From assembly GCF_902635505.1 (NCBI RefSeq), contig NC_045426.1:331814374-331878373 (forward strand): 64,000 bases of DNA, given 5' to 3'. The stretch comes from Sarcophilus harrisii (taxonomy: Eukaryota; Chordata; Mammalia; Dasyuromorphia; Dasyuridae). Each line of letters starts with the position of its first letter. The first letter of the stretch is position 1. Shown one piece after another: positions 46,548 through 56,495 of the stretch. The translations under genes were made by a program, and so were the position numbers. The notes under the pieces are model-generated. The model was not told the DNA's origin and did not search any database. It saw nothing but the letters and a program-made list of their open reading frames with translations.

Positions 46548-49500
46548 TCAGAACTGGTCATCATATAGTATTGTTGTTGAAGTATATAATGATCTCCTGG
46601 TCCTGCTCATTTCACTCAGCATCAGTTCGTGTAAGTCTCTCCAGGCCTTTCTGAAATTATCCTGTTGGTCATTTCTTACAGAACAGTAATATTCCATAAT
46701 TTTCATATACCACAGTTTATTCAGCCATTCTCCAACTGATGGACATCCATTCAGTTTCCAGTTTTTAGCCACTACAAAAAGGGCTGCCACAAACATTCGT
46801 GCACATACAGGTCCCTTTCCCTTCTTTATAATCTCTTTGGGATATAATCCCAGTAGTAACACTGCTGGATCAAAGGGTATGCACAGTTTGATAACTTTTT
46901 GAGCATAGTTCCAAACTACTCTCCAAAATGGTTGGATTCGTTCACAACTCCACCAACAATGCATCAATGTCCCAGTTTTCCCGCATCCCCTCCAACAATC
47001 ATCATTATTTTTTCCTGTCATCTTAGCCAATCTGACAGGTGTGTAGTGGTATCTTAGAGTTGTCTTAATTTGCATTTCTCTGATTAATAATGACTTGGAG
47101 CATCTTTTCATATGACTAGAAATAGTTTCAATTTCTTCATCTGAGAATTGTCTGTTCATATCCTTTGACCATTTTTCAATTGGAGAATGGCTTGATTTTT
47201 TATAAATTAGAGTTAATTCTCTATATATTTTGGAAATGAGGCCTTTATCAGAACCTTTGACTGTAAAAATATTTTCCCAGTTTATTGCTTCCCTTCTAAT
47301 CTTGTCTGCATTAGTTTTGTTTGTACAAAAACTTTTCAGTTTGGTATAATCGAAATTTTCTATTTTGTGATCAGTAATGATCTCTAGTTCTGCTTTGGTC
47401 ATAAAGACCTTCCCCTTCCACAGGTCTGAGAGGTAAACTATCCTATGTTCCTCTAATTTATTAATAATTTCATTCTTTATGCCTAGGTCATGAACCCATT
47501 TTGACCTTATCTTGGTGTACGGCGTTAAGTATGGATCAATGCCTAGTTTCTGCCATATTAGTTTCCAATTTTCCCAGCAATTTTTATCAAACAGTAAGTT
47601 CTTATCCCAAAAGCTGGGATCTTTGGGTTTGTCAAAGACTAGGTTGCTATATTTGTTGACTGTTTTATCCCTTGAACCTAATCTATTCCACTGATCAACT
47701 AATCTATTCCTTAGCCAATACCAAATAGTTTTGGTAACTGCTGCTCTATAATATAATTTTAGATCTGGTACAGCTAAGCCACCATCATTTGATTTTTTTT
47801 TCATTAATTCCCTTGAAATTCTTGACCTTTTGTTTTTCCATATGAACTTTGTTGTTATTTTTTCTAGGTCATTAAAATAGTTTTTTGGGAGTCTGATTGG
47901 TATAGCGCTAAATAAATAGATTAGTTTAGGTAATATTGTCATCTTTATTATATTTGCTCGCCCTATCCAAGAGCATTTAATATTTTTCCAATTGGTTAGA
48001 TCAGACTTAATTTGTGTGAAAAGTGGTCTGTAATTTTGCTCATAAAGTTTCTGATTTTCCCTTGGCAGATAGATTCCTAAATATTTTATATTATCAGTAG
48101 TTACTTTAAATGGAATTTCTCTTTGTAACTCTGACTGTTGGATTTTGTTAGTGATATATAAGAATGCTGATGACTTATGTGGGTTTATTTTATAACCAGC
48201 AACTTTGCTAAAGTTGTGGATTATTTCTAATAACTTTTTAGCAGAATCTCTGGGGTTCTCTAAGTATACCATCATGTCATCGGCAAAGAGTGATAATTTG
48301 GCTTCCTCATTGCCTATTCTTATTCCTTTAATCTCTTTCTCAGCTCTTATTGCTATAGCTAGCGTTTCTAATACAATATTAAATAGTAACGGTGATAGTG
48401 GGCAACCTTGTTTCACTCCAGATCTTATTGGGAATGGTTGCAGTTTGTCTCCATTACATATGATGCTTACTGATGGTTTTAAATAGATGCTGCTGATTAT
48501 TTTAAGGAAAAGTCCATTTATTCCTATACTCTCAAGTGTTTTTAATAGGAATGGATGTTGGATTTTATCAAATGCTTTTTCTGCATCTATTGAGATGATC
48601 ATATGGTTTTTGTTAATTTGGTTATTAACATGGCCAATTATATTGATAGTTTTCCTAATATTGAACCAGCCCTGCATTCCTGGTATAAATCCTACTTGAT
48701 CATAGTGTATTATCTTGGAGATGATTTTCTGTAGTCTTTTTGCTAATATCTTATTTAAGATTTTAGCATCAATATTCATTAGGGAGATTGGTCTATAATT
48801 TTCTTTCTCTGTTTTCAGCCTACCTGGTTTAGGTATCAGTACCATGTCTGTGTCATAGAAGGAATTTGGTAGGACTCCTTCATTCCCTATTTTATCAAAT
48901 AATTTATATAGCATTGGGGCCAATTGTTCTTTAAATGTTTGGTAAAATTCACATGTAAATCCATCTGGTCCTGGGGATTTTTTCTTAGGGAGTTGTTTAA
49001 TTGCCTGTTCTATTTCTTTTTCTGAAATGGGACTATTCAAGCAATTTACTTCCTCCTCTGTTAGTCTGGGAAGTCTATATTTTTGGAGGTAGTCATCCAT
49101 TTCACTTAGGTTATCAAATTTATTGGCATAAAGTTGAGCAAAATAACTCCTTATTATTTCTCTAATTTCCTCTTCATTGGTGGAAAGTTCTCCCTTTTCA
49201 TTTTTAAGACTACTAATTTCATTTTCCTCCCTCCTTTTTCTAATCAGATTTACCAAAGGCTTATCTATTTTATTGGCTTTTTCATAGAACCAACTCTTAG
49301 TTTTATTAATTAGTTCAATAGTTTTTTTACTTTCAATATTTTTAATTTCTCCTTTTAATTTTAGAATTTCCAATTTAGTATTTGATTGGGGGTTTTTAAT
49401 TTGGTCTTTTTTTAGTTTTTTTAGTTGCAAGCCCAATTCATTAATCTTTTCTTTCTCTGTTTTATTCAAGTAAGCCTCTAAGGATATAAAATTCCCTCTT

Positions 49501-50381
49501 ATTACCGCTTTGGCTGCATCCCACAAATTTTGGTATGATGTCTCATCATTGTCATTATCTTGAGTGAAATTATTAATTGTATCTATAATTTGCTGCTTCA
49601 CCCAATCATTCTTTAAGATGAGATTGTTTAGTTTCCAATTACTTTTTGGTCTATTTCCCCCTAACTTTTTGTTGAATGTAGTTTTTATTGCATCATGATC
49701 TGAAAAGAAAGCATTTACTATTTCTGCTTTCTTGCATTTAATTTTGAGGTCTTTATGTCCTAATATATGGTCAATTTTTGAATAGGTTCCATGAACTGCT
49801 GAGAAGAAAGTATATTCCCTTCTATCTCCATTCAATTTTCTCCAAAGATCCAACATACCTAATTTTTCTAATATTCTATTTACTTCTTTAATTTCTTTCT
49901 TATTTGTTTTGTGGTTTGATTTGTCTAATTCTGAGAGTGCAAGGTTGAGATCTCCTACTATTACAGTTTTGTTGTCTATTTCTTCTTGCAACTCTCTTAA
50001 CTTCTCCTTTAGGAAGTTGAGTGCCATACCACTTGGTGCATATATGTTTAATATTGATATTGCTTCGTTGTTTATGCTACCCTTTAGCAGGATGTAGTTT
50101 CCTTCCTTATCTCTTTTAATTAGATCAATTTTTACTTTTGCTTGATCTGAGATAAGGATGGCTACCCCTGCTTTTTTGACTTCACCTGAAGCATAATAGA
50201 TTTTGCTCCAGCCTTTTACCTTTATTCTATATGTATCCCCCTGCTTTAAATGTGTTTCTTGTAAACAACATATTGTAGGGTTCTGACTTTTGATCCAGTC
50301 TGCTATCTGCCTCCTCTTTATGGGGGAGTTCATCCCATTCACATTTACGGTTAGAATTACTAAATCTGTATTTCCTGCCAT
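46548..50381 (-). CDS. L1 ORF2 protein (endonuclease / reverse transcriptase)
   Basis: 1277 residues from the ATG at 50381; sequence upstream is open for 15 more codons but has no ATG, and [16 protein letters not shown] fits the usual L1 ORF2 start. Domains: APE-like endonuclease (1 to about 240) with N in VNVNG, E42 in QETH, GDLN (143-146) and SDH (227-229); reverse transcriptase with SPGPDGF, PISL, the IDAEKAFD aspartates (about 598-605) and FADD (699-702); and a C-terminal cysteine motif [18 protein letters not shown] at about 1130-1147. The length is close to human ORF2 (1275). It nicks DNA and primes cDNA synthesis from L1 RNA in the nucleus. No stop or frameshift; all catalytic residues I can identify are present, so it may be active. 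Confidence 0.96.
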   Translation of the reverse strand: MAGNTDLVILTVNVNGMNSPIKRRQIADWIKSQNPTICCLQETHLKQGDTYRIKVKGWSKIYYASGEVKKAGVAILISDQAKVKIDLIKRDKEGNYILLKGSINNEAISILNIYAPSGMALNFLKEKLRELQEEIDNKTVIVGDLNLALSELDKSNHKTNKKEIKEVNRILEKLGMLDLWRKLNGDRREYTFFSAVHGTYSKIDHILGHKDLKIKCKKAEIVNAFFSDHDAIKTTFNKKLGGNRPKSNWKLNNLILKNDWVKQQIIDTINNFTQDNDNDETSYQNLWDAAKAVIRGNFISLEAYLNKTEKEKINELGLQLKKLKKDQIKNPQSNTKLEILKLKGEIKNIESKKTIELINKTKSWFYEKANKIDKPLVNLIRKRREENEISSLKNEKGELSTNEEEIREIIRSYFAQLYANKFDNLSEMDDYLQKYRLPRLTEEEVNCLNSPISEKEIEQAIKQLPKKKSPGPDGFTCEFYQTFKEQLAPMLYKLFDKIGNEGVLPNSFYDTDMVLIPKPGRLKTEKENYRPISLMNIDAKILNKILAKRLQKIISKIIHYDQVGFIPGMQGWFNIRKTINIIGHVNNQINKNHMIISIDAEKAFDKIQHPFLLKTLESIGINGLFLKIISSIYLKPSVSIICNGDKLQPFPIRSGVKQGCPLSPLLFNIVLETLAIAIRAEKEIKGIRIGNEEAKLSLFADDMMVYLENPRDSAKKLLEIIHNFSKVAGYKINPHKSSAFLYITNKIQQSELQREIPFKVTTDNIKYLGIYLPRENQKLYEQNYRPLFTQIKSDLTNWKNIKCSWIGRANIIKMTILPKLIYLFSAIPIRLPKNYFNDLEKITTKFIWKNKRSRISRELMKKKSNDGGLAVPDLKLYYRAAVTKTIWYWLRNRLVDQWNRLGSRDKTVNKYSNLVFDKPKDPSFWDKNLLFDKNCWENWKLIWQKLGIDPYLTPYTKIRSKWVHDLGIKNEIINKLEEHRIVYLSDLWKGKVFMTKAELEIITDHKIENFDYTKLKSFCTNKTNADKIRREAINWENIFTVKGSDKGLISKIYRELTLIYKKSSHSPIEKWSKDMNRQFSDEEIETISSHMKRCSKSLLIREMQIKTTLRYHYTPVRLAKMTGKNNDDCWRGCGKTGTLMHCWWSCERIQPFWRVVWNYAQKVIKLCIPFDPAVLLLGLYPKEIIKKGKGPVCARMFVAALFVVAKNWKLNGCPSVGEWLNKLWYMKIMEYYCSVRNDQQDNFRKAWRDLHELMLSEMSRTRRSLYTSTTILYDDQF

Positions 50382-50900
50382 CCTAATAACCCCAGATTGT
50401 GCTTTACTTATTCTTGCCTCCCCCAACCCTCTTTCCCCCTTTTAAACTTATGTACCCCTCTTGTATCACGATACTTATCCTCTTTATAATCCCTCCCTCC
50501 CCCCCTTTGAGTCTTTCCCCCTTCCTTCCCTTATTACTCTTTTTCTTTTCCCTTTTCCTCTCCCCCGTTTTTAATGAGGCGAGAGAGAATTTTCTCTAAA
50601 ACAAATGTCAATTATTTTTTCTTTGAGCCAACTCTGATGAGAGTAAGATTCACACAATGTTCCTCCCCCTCTCTAAATTCCCTCAGATATGATAAGTTTC
50701 CTTAGCCTCTTTGTGGGATGTGGTTTCCCTCTTTTTATCCCTCCTTCCCACCTTATTCTGCCATCATCCCTTTTCCATATCTACTTCCCTTTTTTATGTT
50801 ATATCAGTACAATCAAATTATACATGTATTCTTTTTGTATATCCACAACAGAAATACAATTCTCAAGAGTTATTTTTACCTTTTCTGCATCTCTTGAGTT
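50382..50900 (-). other. Long L1 ORF1-ORF2 spacer
   Basis: 519 bases, purine-rich on the L1 sense strand (C/T-rich as printed). Human L1 has 63 bases here. No ORF of interest. Re-initiation or an internal entry mechanism would be needed for ORF2 translation; the sequence alone does not show which. Confidence 0.85.
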
Positions 50901-52073
50901 CTATTCTTGGAGATCAAATTTTTTGTTTAGTTCTGGTTTTTTCTTCAGAAACAAATGGAATTCATTTGTTTCATTAAATGTCCATCTTCTTCCCTGGAAG
51001 AAAATGCTCAGCTTAGCTGGGTAGTTTATTCTTGGCTGCATCCCAAGTTCTTGTGCCTTTCGGAATATCATATTCCAGGCCCTTCTTTCCTTTAATGTAG
51101 AGGCAGCCAGATCTTGGGTGATCCTTATTGTGGCACCTCGGTATTTAAATGGTTTTTTTTTGGCTGCTTGTAAAATTTTTTCCTTAATCTGATAGTTCTG
51201 AAATTTTGCCACAATATTCCTTGGGGTTTTTATTTTAGGGTTTCTTTCAGAAGGTGTTCGATGAATTCTTTCAATGCCTATTTTACCTTCTGATTCTATT
51301 ACATCTGGGCAGTTCTCTTTGATGATTTCTTGTAAAATAGTATCTAGGCTCTTTTTTTCATCATAGTTTTCAGAAAGTCCAATAATCCTCAGATTATCTC
51401 TCCTAGATCTATTTTCCAAGTCTGTCGTTTTTGCAAGTAGATAATTTATGGTTTTTTCCAGTTTGTCATTTTTTTGTTTTTGCTTGACTGATTCTTGCTG
51501 TCTCAATGAATCATTAGTTTCTATTTGTTCAGTTCTAATTTTTAAAGAATTATTTTCTTCATTAGCTTTTTTTACTTCTTTCTGTATATGTCCAATTGAG
51601 TTTTTGAATGTATTGTTTTGGTCTGTGGAATTTTTTTCCATTTCACTAATTTTTTTTTTTAGTGAATTATTTTCTTTTTCCAATTCACAGATCCTACTTT
51701 CTTGCGTGTTCTTTGTCTTTTCCAATTCACGGATCCTACTTTCTTGCGAGTTCTTTGTCTTTTCCAATTCACAAATCCTACTTTCTAGTGAATTCTTTAT
51801 TTTTTCCAATTCACAATTCTTACTTTCCTGAGATTTTTTTACTTTTTCCAATTCGTATTTCAGGAAGTTGTTGCTCTCTTGTAAGGCTTCTCTTTCCTTT
51901 CCCCATTTATCTTCTAACTCTCTTTTGAGACTTTTAATGGTCTCTTCTATGAGAGCATCATGTAAAGGAGGACAGTCTGATGCATTTTTGCTGTTTGAGG
52001 TCTCTTCAGGTTTGCTGACCTGCTCTTTTTCTGCATAGAAGCTGTCGATCGTTCTTTTCATCTTTTTATTCAT
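50901..52073 (-). CDS. L1 ORF1 protein (RNA-binding coiled-coil trimer)
   Basis: 390 residues from the ATG at 52073. The order is typical of ORF1p: a short charged N-terminus, a long coiled coil (about 45-215) rich in E, K, L and N, an RRM-like domain starting near LENRSRRDNLRIIGL, and a C-terminal domain ending near WTFNETNEFHLFLKKKPEL. The protein coats L1 RNA and acts as nucleic-acid chaperone in the cytoplasmic RNP. Within the coiled coil a 14-residue unit of the form ELEKTKNSQESRIC is repeated about four times (42-bp DNA repeats at about 51674-51850). Somewhat longer than human ORF1p (338), partly because of that repeat. Fully open frame; probably functional. Confidence 0.95.
   Translation of the reverse strand: MNKKMKRTIDSFYAEKEQVSKPEETSNSKNASDCPPLHDALIEETIKSLKRELEDKWGKEREALQESNNFLKYELEKVKKSQESKNCELEKIKNSLESRICELEKTKNSQESRIRELEKTKNTQESRICELEKENNSLKKKISEMEKNSTDQNNTFKNSIGHIQKEVKKANEENNSLKIRTEQIETNDSLRQQESVKQKQKNDKLEKTINYLLAKTTDLENRSRRDNLRIIGLSENYDEKKSLDTILQEIIKENCPDVIESEGKIGIERIHRTPSERNPKIKTPRNIVAKFQNYQIKEKILQAAKKKPFKYRGATIRITQDLAASTLKERRAWNMIFRKAQELGMQPRINYPAKLSIFFQGRRWTFNETNEFHLFLKKKPELNKKFDLQE
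51674..51850 (-). repeat. 42-bp tandem repeat inside L1 ORF1
   Basis: Four units and a partial one, each with 'ttttccaattcac' and 'atcctactttcttgcg' as printed. The period of 14 codons equals two heptads, so the coiled-coil register is kept. Confidence 0.93.
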
Positions 52074-52647
52074 GTTTTAAAGCCTTTAGGGTATGCCTCC
52101 TAGGCAAGGGGGTTACCAGCTTCCTCTGCAGAGCAGGGAGTGATGTAAACCGATTTCCGGCTCTGAGGTATGGGAGTGCTCTGAGTGAGAGTTTTCCCTT
52201 CCCCCAACACGAAGTGGAATCAGCACTGGCCGAGCTATGGAAGTGCCCAGTAGGGCTGTGTGGGTTAGCGGTTGCCCTCGGCTAGAGACTAAGGGGTGAA
52301 AGTGTCACTGCCCCAGGCCAGAGCCTCTTGTGGGACTGTATTAGCAGCTGACCGCAGACCGCAGACCGCCCCGAACTCTGCCCCAGTGTCTCTGCCCGAG
52401 GCAAATCGGCCCTGGAAAAGCTCTATGGCCCCAAGCCGAGCTCCCCACTGCGCAGATTGGAGGCTAACCCGGGCTGCATCCTCCTGCTGTGCAGGATCAC
52501 AACTGCCCCAAGGAAAAGCCCCGTACTACGGGTTGGGGCTGTGCGCTTGTGCTGAGATCTGTGCTTTCACTTTTGGTTTGAGGCTCTCCTCAGAACCTAA
52601 TTTCTCTCCCAGTCTGCGCTGATCTCCCCCCTGGTCCCGGAACCAAC
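52074..52647 (-). promoter_or_regulatory. L1 5' UTR with likely internal promoter
   Basis: 574 bases, by far the most GC- and CpG-rich stretch of the window. L1 5' UTRs carry an internal Pol II promoter and often an antisense promoter. I see no monomer tandem repeats. On the antisense (plus) strand an ATG frame of 66 codons (52425-52622) points outward. Confidence 0.75.
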
Positions 52648-53334
52648 GATTTTAGCATTATCTTATATTTTCCATCTGATCTTTTAAATTAAATCGTTCA
52701 CAGAATTAGGGCTCCTGAATCTATTGTTCCTTCCTTCTTATATGGTAGGGCAGAATTTTGATATTCAGTACAAGAATAAGATTTGACAACTGCCTCTGCA
52801 GTTGCTATAACCCATTTACCCCTCTATAGCAATAATTGTTAAGACCAAGAAAATGAATTTCTCTCCAAACTGCTCAGTGCTGTTAATAGTTCAATATCAA
52901 AAATAGCTATGATTTTATTTGGAAAAATGGCTCAAAGAATATAACATTTGTTTTGCTACTATACCTTAAATACCATGTGGCCTTTCCATTTGACTTGCAG
53001 CTGAGTCCTCTTACATGTCTTGTTTCCCTTTGTTAGAATTTTGTATCCCCAATTCAGTGTTCTGCATGTAAGTGTTTAAGAAATGGTTTTGATTCATGTA
53101 TGCATTCATTTATTTATATTTATTTTTCATCTGATTTCTAATAATCTGAATAATGGAGAAGCATTCTTTGAGCGCCTCTACAATCTCTTCTACAACAGAG
53201 ACCAGATTGCTTTTTTATCATAGGCAAACATTGTACATTTGAGCTAACATTCCCATAAATTTCACTGTGTGCTTCAAACTCTGTGAAAATAAGATTACCA
53301 GTCCTTAACTGAGCAAAGAAAGAATCAAACCATA

Positions 53335-53876
53335 AATATCTACTAAGAATAGGAAAGACTGGGGTTCATCTTCAAAGGACAGTGAAGTAAAAAAGCCTCT
53401 TCTATCCCAAAGTGTAATGTTAAATGGTTACCTGCCCAGAAAGAATTTGTAGAACTCAAAAAGACTTTTTAAATAAAATGAGAGAGATTTGAGGGAGGGG
53501 AGAGAATTATCCAAAAACAACAAGAAGATTATGAAAAAAGGCAATCAACTAGAAAAGGAAATACAGTCTTAAAAAAGAAAAAAATTCTTTAAAGATTAGA
53601 TTTGGGCAAGGGGGAGCCAATGAAGCTATAAGAGAACAAGAAATAACAAAATAAAATCTAAAGAATGAAAAAATAGAACAGTATGTGAAACATATTATAA
53701 GAAAAACAAAAGATCTAGAAAATAGATCAAGAAGAGAAAATATAAGAATAATTAGACTACCTGAAAGCTGGGACCAAAAAAAAAAAAAAGAAGAAGAAGA
53801 ACCTTATCACAATAACTCAAGAAATAATCAAAGAAAATTGTCCTGGAGTGAAAGAGGGAGAGTAGTAGCCAATTAA
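53335..53876 (+). mobile_element. Old L1 ORF1 region (paralogue of 8050-8590)
   Basis: The plus strand near 53690-53860 reads KTKDLENRSRRENIRIIRL and a following PES-type segment, the ORF1 RRM start, as at about 8460-8580 in block A. Truncated at the micro-inversion boundary. Confidence 0.75.
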
Positions 53877-54220
53877 GTATCCAGACCATCCTTCAATCTA
53901 TGACTAAGGCTTGGGCTAATGGCAAATTAGGGGAATGATTGCCAAGGTGAAATACAACAGAAATTTTGTGGGCCCTAAAATACTTATGCTGGTTGTGGAG
54001 AACTGTTGGAACTCTGAAAGCTGGTGGCTTAGGCTCCACAAATGTCAGTGATTGGATTAGCACCCTAGTGAATGTGGTATAACAGTAAGACTCACAGAAA
54101 CAGATAGGAGGGTGTTATAGGTTTACAGGCAAATTCCATAGAAAAGTCCTGATGATTAATTTAGCATAAGGACAGCAGAGAAAGCAATGCTTTTTTCACG
54201 TCTGGATACTTGATTGGCTA
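53866..54220. repeat. Inverted segment with 21-bp inverted-repeat borders
   Basis: The interior 53887-54199 is the reverse complement of A 10037-10350. The borders 53866-53886 and 54200-54220 are complementary at 20 of 21 positions (core 'aagtatccagac'); only the right border has a counterpart in A. Confidence 0.92.
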
Positions 54221-54479
54221 ACACTAATTATTAGTTTAATGTTGGTTTTATTGTTTGTGGCAGTTGTGAGAAGTTTTGTTATTGTTATATTCCTTCAAGG
54301 CTCACTTCAAATTATGGTTCCAATATTCTCTTTTACTCTAGAACAATTCTGCAAGTGTTCCAGTCCACAGAGATTTCTCCTTTCTCTGAGTCCTGTAGAC
54401 CTTAACTTTTGATCAAGTCATTAGAAATGTTTATTTTTGGTCAATATTCCATCTCTCCATTAAATGTTAATTTCTTTAA

Positions 54480-54585
54480 TTTCCTAAGGCAACTGAGATT
54501 CAAAACAGTAAGACCAACCCTTGGAGGAAGCAGGGTTGAAAATAGATCTTCCAATCTAAATCAAGGATTCTTTCAACAGGAGGTC
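54480..54585 (-). mobile_element. MIR-like SINE fragment (paralogue of 10650-10755)
   Basis: 'ctaaggcaactgagattca' and 'gaagcagggttgaaaata' match the block A copy. Confidence 0.5.
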
Positions 54586-54829
54586 AATGGCCCCCAAGAA
54601 GGTTTATAATGTCTTTAAGCTCTGTATCTAGTAGAATATAGATCATCAGGAAGAGAAATTTGACAATGTAATTTATTTTTAAAAGATGTGGGGAGGGGAA
54701 GGGTTGTTGCACACAGTATAATTAATTGGACTTTACAATGAACAGGATGCAAAAAAGCAAGGAAGAATCAAGGAGTGTTGTCTGAACAAATTTTATCCAT
54801 AATTTTCCATTCTTTACAATTTTCCACAA

Positions 54830-55410
54830 GCTACCAAAGTAATATTGCAGGTATATAGATCTGGTCACATCATACACATTCTTCTATATACTTAGTTTCA
54901 GTAATTTTTTATTCTTTGTAAGATCAATAAATATTCCTTCTTTGAAATAAAAGGACTTGAGGGGCAGCTAGGTGGCACAGTGGATAGAGCACCAGCCTTG
55001 AAGTCAGGAGGATCTGAGTTTAAATCTATTCTCAGACACTTAATGCTTCCTAGCTGTGTGACCTTGGGCAAATCACTTAACCCCAATTGTCTCAGCAAAA
55101 AAAGAAAAAAAAAGAAAAAGAAAGAAAGAAAGAATGAAATAAAGAAAAGAAAAGAAAAAGAAAAGAAGGAAAGAAAGAAAAGCACTTGAAAACATGATTG
55201 CAAACTACTTTTCTATTTTTATCATTCATCATTAATTGACCTTTTAGCTATTCCTTCTCCTGACTCCATGAGGTTGCCCAGTTTCTTCATGCCTAAAATT
55301 CATACTTTATATCAGATTCATGGAATCCCTACTTTGTTCAAAGCTCAACTCAAATGTCATTTTTTGCATGAGTTCTTTCCTTCTTCCTCACCTTGAATTA
55401 TTCATAAATT
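54830..55410 (+). mobile_element. L2 LINE 3' portion, interrupted by a SINE
   Basis: Paralogue of 10985-11460, with the same L2 strings ('gatctggtcacatcatac', 'caaagctcaactcaaatgtc'). The SINE at 54961-55180 is absent from A. Confidence 0.6.
54961..55180 (+). mobile_element. CORE-SINE (tRNA-headed), post-duplication insertion
   Basis: 'ggggcagctaggtggcacag', 'tggatagagcaccagccttg', 'ctagctgtgtgaccttgggc', then an A-rich (GAAA)n tail. Flanked by near-identical 12-base copies 'aaaaggacttga' (54949-54960) and 'aaaagcacttga' (55178-55189). A has one copy there ('aaaaccacttaa', about 11125-11136) and no SINE. Confidence 0.95.
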
Positions 55411-55524
55411 CCTGTATGTGGGTGATTTGTTGGAGGAACACTGAGTAGACCCCTTAATTGGTTTTCTTGCTATTCTTCTATAAATTCTATCACTCACTGG
55501 ACCAAAGCATAAGGCTTTGCACCT

Positions 55525-56478
55525 TTATTTGCTAAAAGCTTTCCTGACTAGCAGATGTTTAACTGCCTCTTTCACATCCTTGTTCCTGAGACTATAGATT
55601 AAAGGATTAATCATGGGAGTCATTACCCCATAGAACATGGAAATGAGTTTGTCTGTAGCTTGCATTTTTTCTGAATTAGGTGATATTTTGGATTTGGGCT
55701 TCATATACATAAACAGGATGGTCCCATAGAATATAATGACCACAGTCAGGTGGGCTGAGCAGGTAGAAAAGGCTTTACTTCTCCCTTCAGCCGAGTGAAT
55801 CTTCAGGATGTTGGAGATGATTAAAATGTAAGAGACAACAATCAGTAACAATGAAGTTAATGCAAATACTGTAGTGGCTATTAACATGATAAATTCATTA
55901 CCAGAGATGTCAGCACAGGCCAGTTTCATGACTGCCAGGATTTCACAACTGAAATGATTGATAACATTATTCCCACAGAAAGGCAACTGGACCACAAAAA
56001 TTGTTTGCACCAATGAATTGACACTCCCTGCTACCCAGGAACCAGCTGCCATTTGCACATACACAATTTTATTCATGATGATGGAATATCTCAAGGGGTT
56101 GCAAATGGCCACATAGCGGTCAAAGGCCATCATGGCCAGGAGTACACATTCTGTGGTCCCCATGGCCAAACCAAGGAACATCTGAACTACACATCCGGAA
56201 AAGGAAATGGTTTTTCTTTGAGATAAAAAGTTCATCAGTGTAGGAGGAATAGAGGTGGAAGTGTAGCAGATGTCCAAGAAAGAGAGGTTACTGAGGAAGA
56301 AATACATGGGAATATGGAGGTGAGGATCCAGGATGCTAATTACAATGAGGATGCCATTGCCTAGAAGAATGACCACATACATTATCAGGATCAGCACAAA
56401 GAAAATGATCTCAAGTTTGGGATAGCCAGAAAGTCCCTTTAGGAAGAATTCTGTCACAGTGGTTTCATTTATCTCCAT
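55525..56478 (-). CDS. Olfactory receptor, OR13C-like (copy B)
   Basis: Intact single exon, 317 codons from the ATG at 56478. Same architecture as copy A (11624-12580): NET glycosylation site, GN in TM1, [23 protein letters not shown] and TM7 NPLIYSLRN. It differs from A at 18 positions plus a one-residue gap after ME. Notable changes are HIPMYFF instead of the family's HTPMYFF, FALTS instead of LILLP in TM5 (A residues 206-210), GNNV instead of KNNV in extracellular loop 2, and MINP instead of MMNP in TM7. The TM5 proline, kept in A and in human OR13C genes as I remember them, is serine here. Odorant GPCR; likely functional but with altered ligand pocket (inference). Confidence 0.95.
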   Translation of the reverse strand: MEINETTVTEFFLKGLSGYPKLEIIFFVLILIMYVVILLGNGILIVISILDPHLHIPMYFFLSNLSFLDICYTSTSIPPTLMNFLSQRKTISFSGCVVQMFLGLAMGTTECVLLAMMAFDRYVAICNPLRYSIIMNKIVYVQMAAGSWVAGSVNSLVQTIFVVQLPFCGNNVINHFSCEILAVMKLACADISGNEFIMLIATTVFALTSLLLIVVSYILIISNILKIHSAEGRSKAFSTCSAHLTVVIIFYGTILFMYMKPKSKISPNSEKMQATDKLISMFYGVMTPMINPLIYSLRNKDVKEAVKHLLVRKAFSK

Positions 56479-56495
56479 TTTACCTGTAGAAATTC
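56479..56495 (-). promoter_or_regulatory. Putative 3' splice acceptor of the OR B 5' UTR intron
   Basis: CTACAG followed by GTAAA and the ATG on the minus strand, unchanged from copy A. Motif and position only. Confidence 0.45.

Larger units (their letters stand above)
46128..52647 (-). mobile_element. Full-length young L1 with both ORFs open
   Basis: About 6.5 kb, minus strand: 5' UTR (52074-52647), ORF1 (50901-52073), 519-base spacer (50382-50900), ORF2 (46548-50381), 3' UTR (46137-46547) and a short A-tail (T-run at 46128-46136). Protein from these ORFs would carry out target-primed reverse transcription. No target-site duplication is visible: the left flank is OR pseudogene, the right flank matches block A near 3650. 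This is a plain LINE, probably among the youngest insertions here since it is nearly identical to the copy at 21011-21900. Confidence 0.95.

Noticed and set aside
50382-50426. N-terminal 15-residue extension of L1 ORF2
   Set aside because: Starts with TTG; the ATG at 50381 matches the usual ORF2 start.
51448-51928. Plus-strand frames with 'FSNSQILLS' type repeats
   Set aside because: Antisense shadow of the 42-bp repeat in L1 ORF1.
52296-52424. Longer version (108 codons) of the antisense frame in the L1 5' UTR
   Set aside because: It would need a GTG start; only the ATG at 52425 is reasonable for a eukaryote, so only the 66-codon frame was kept as a weak finding.
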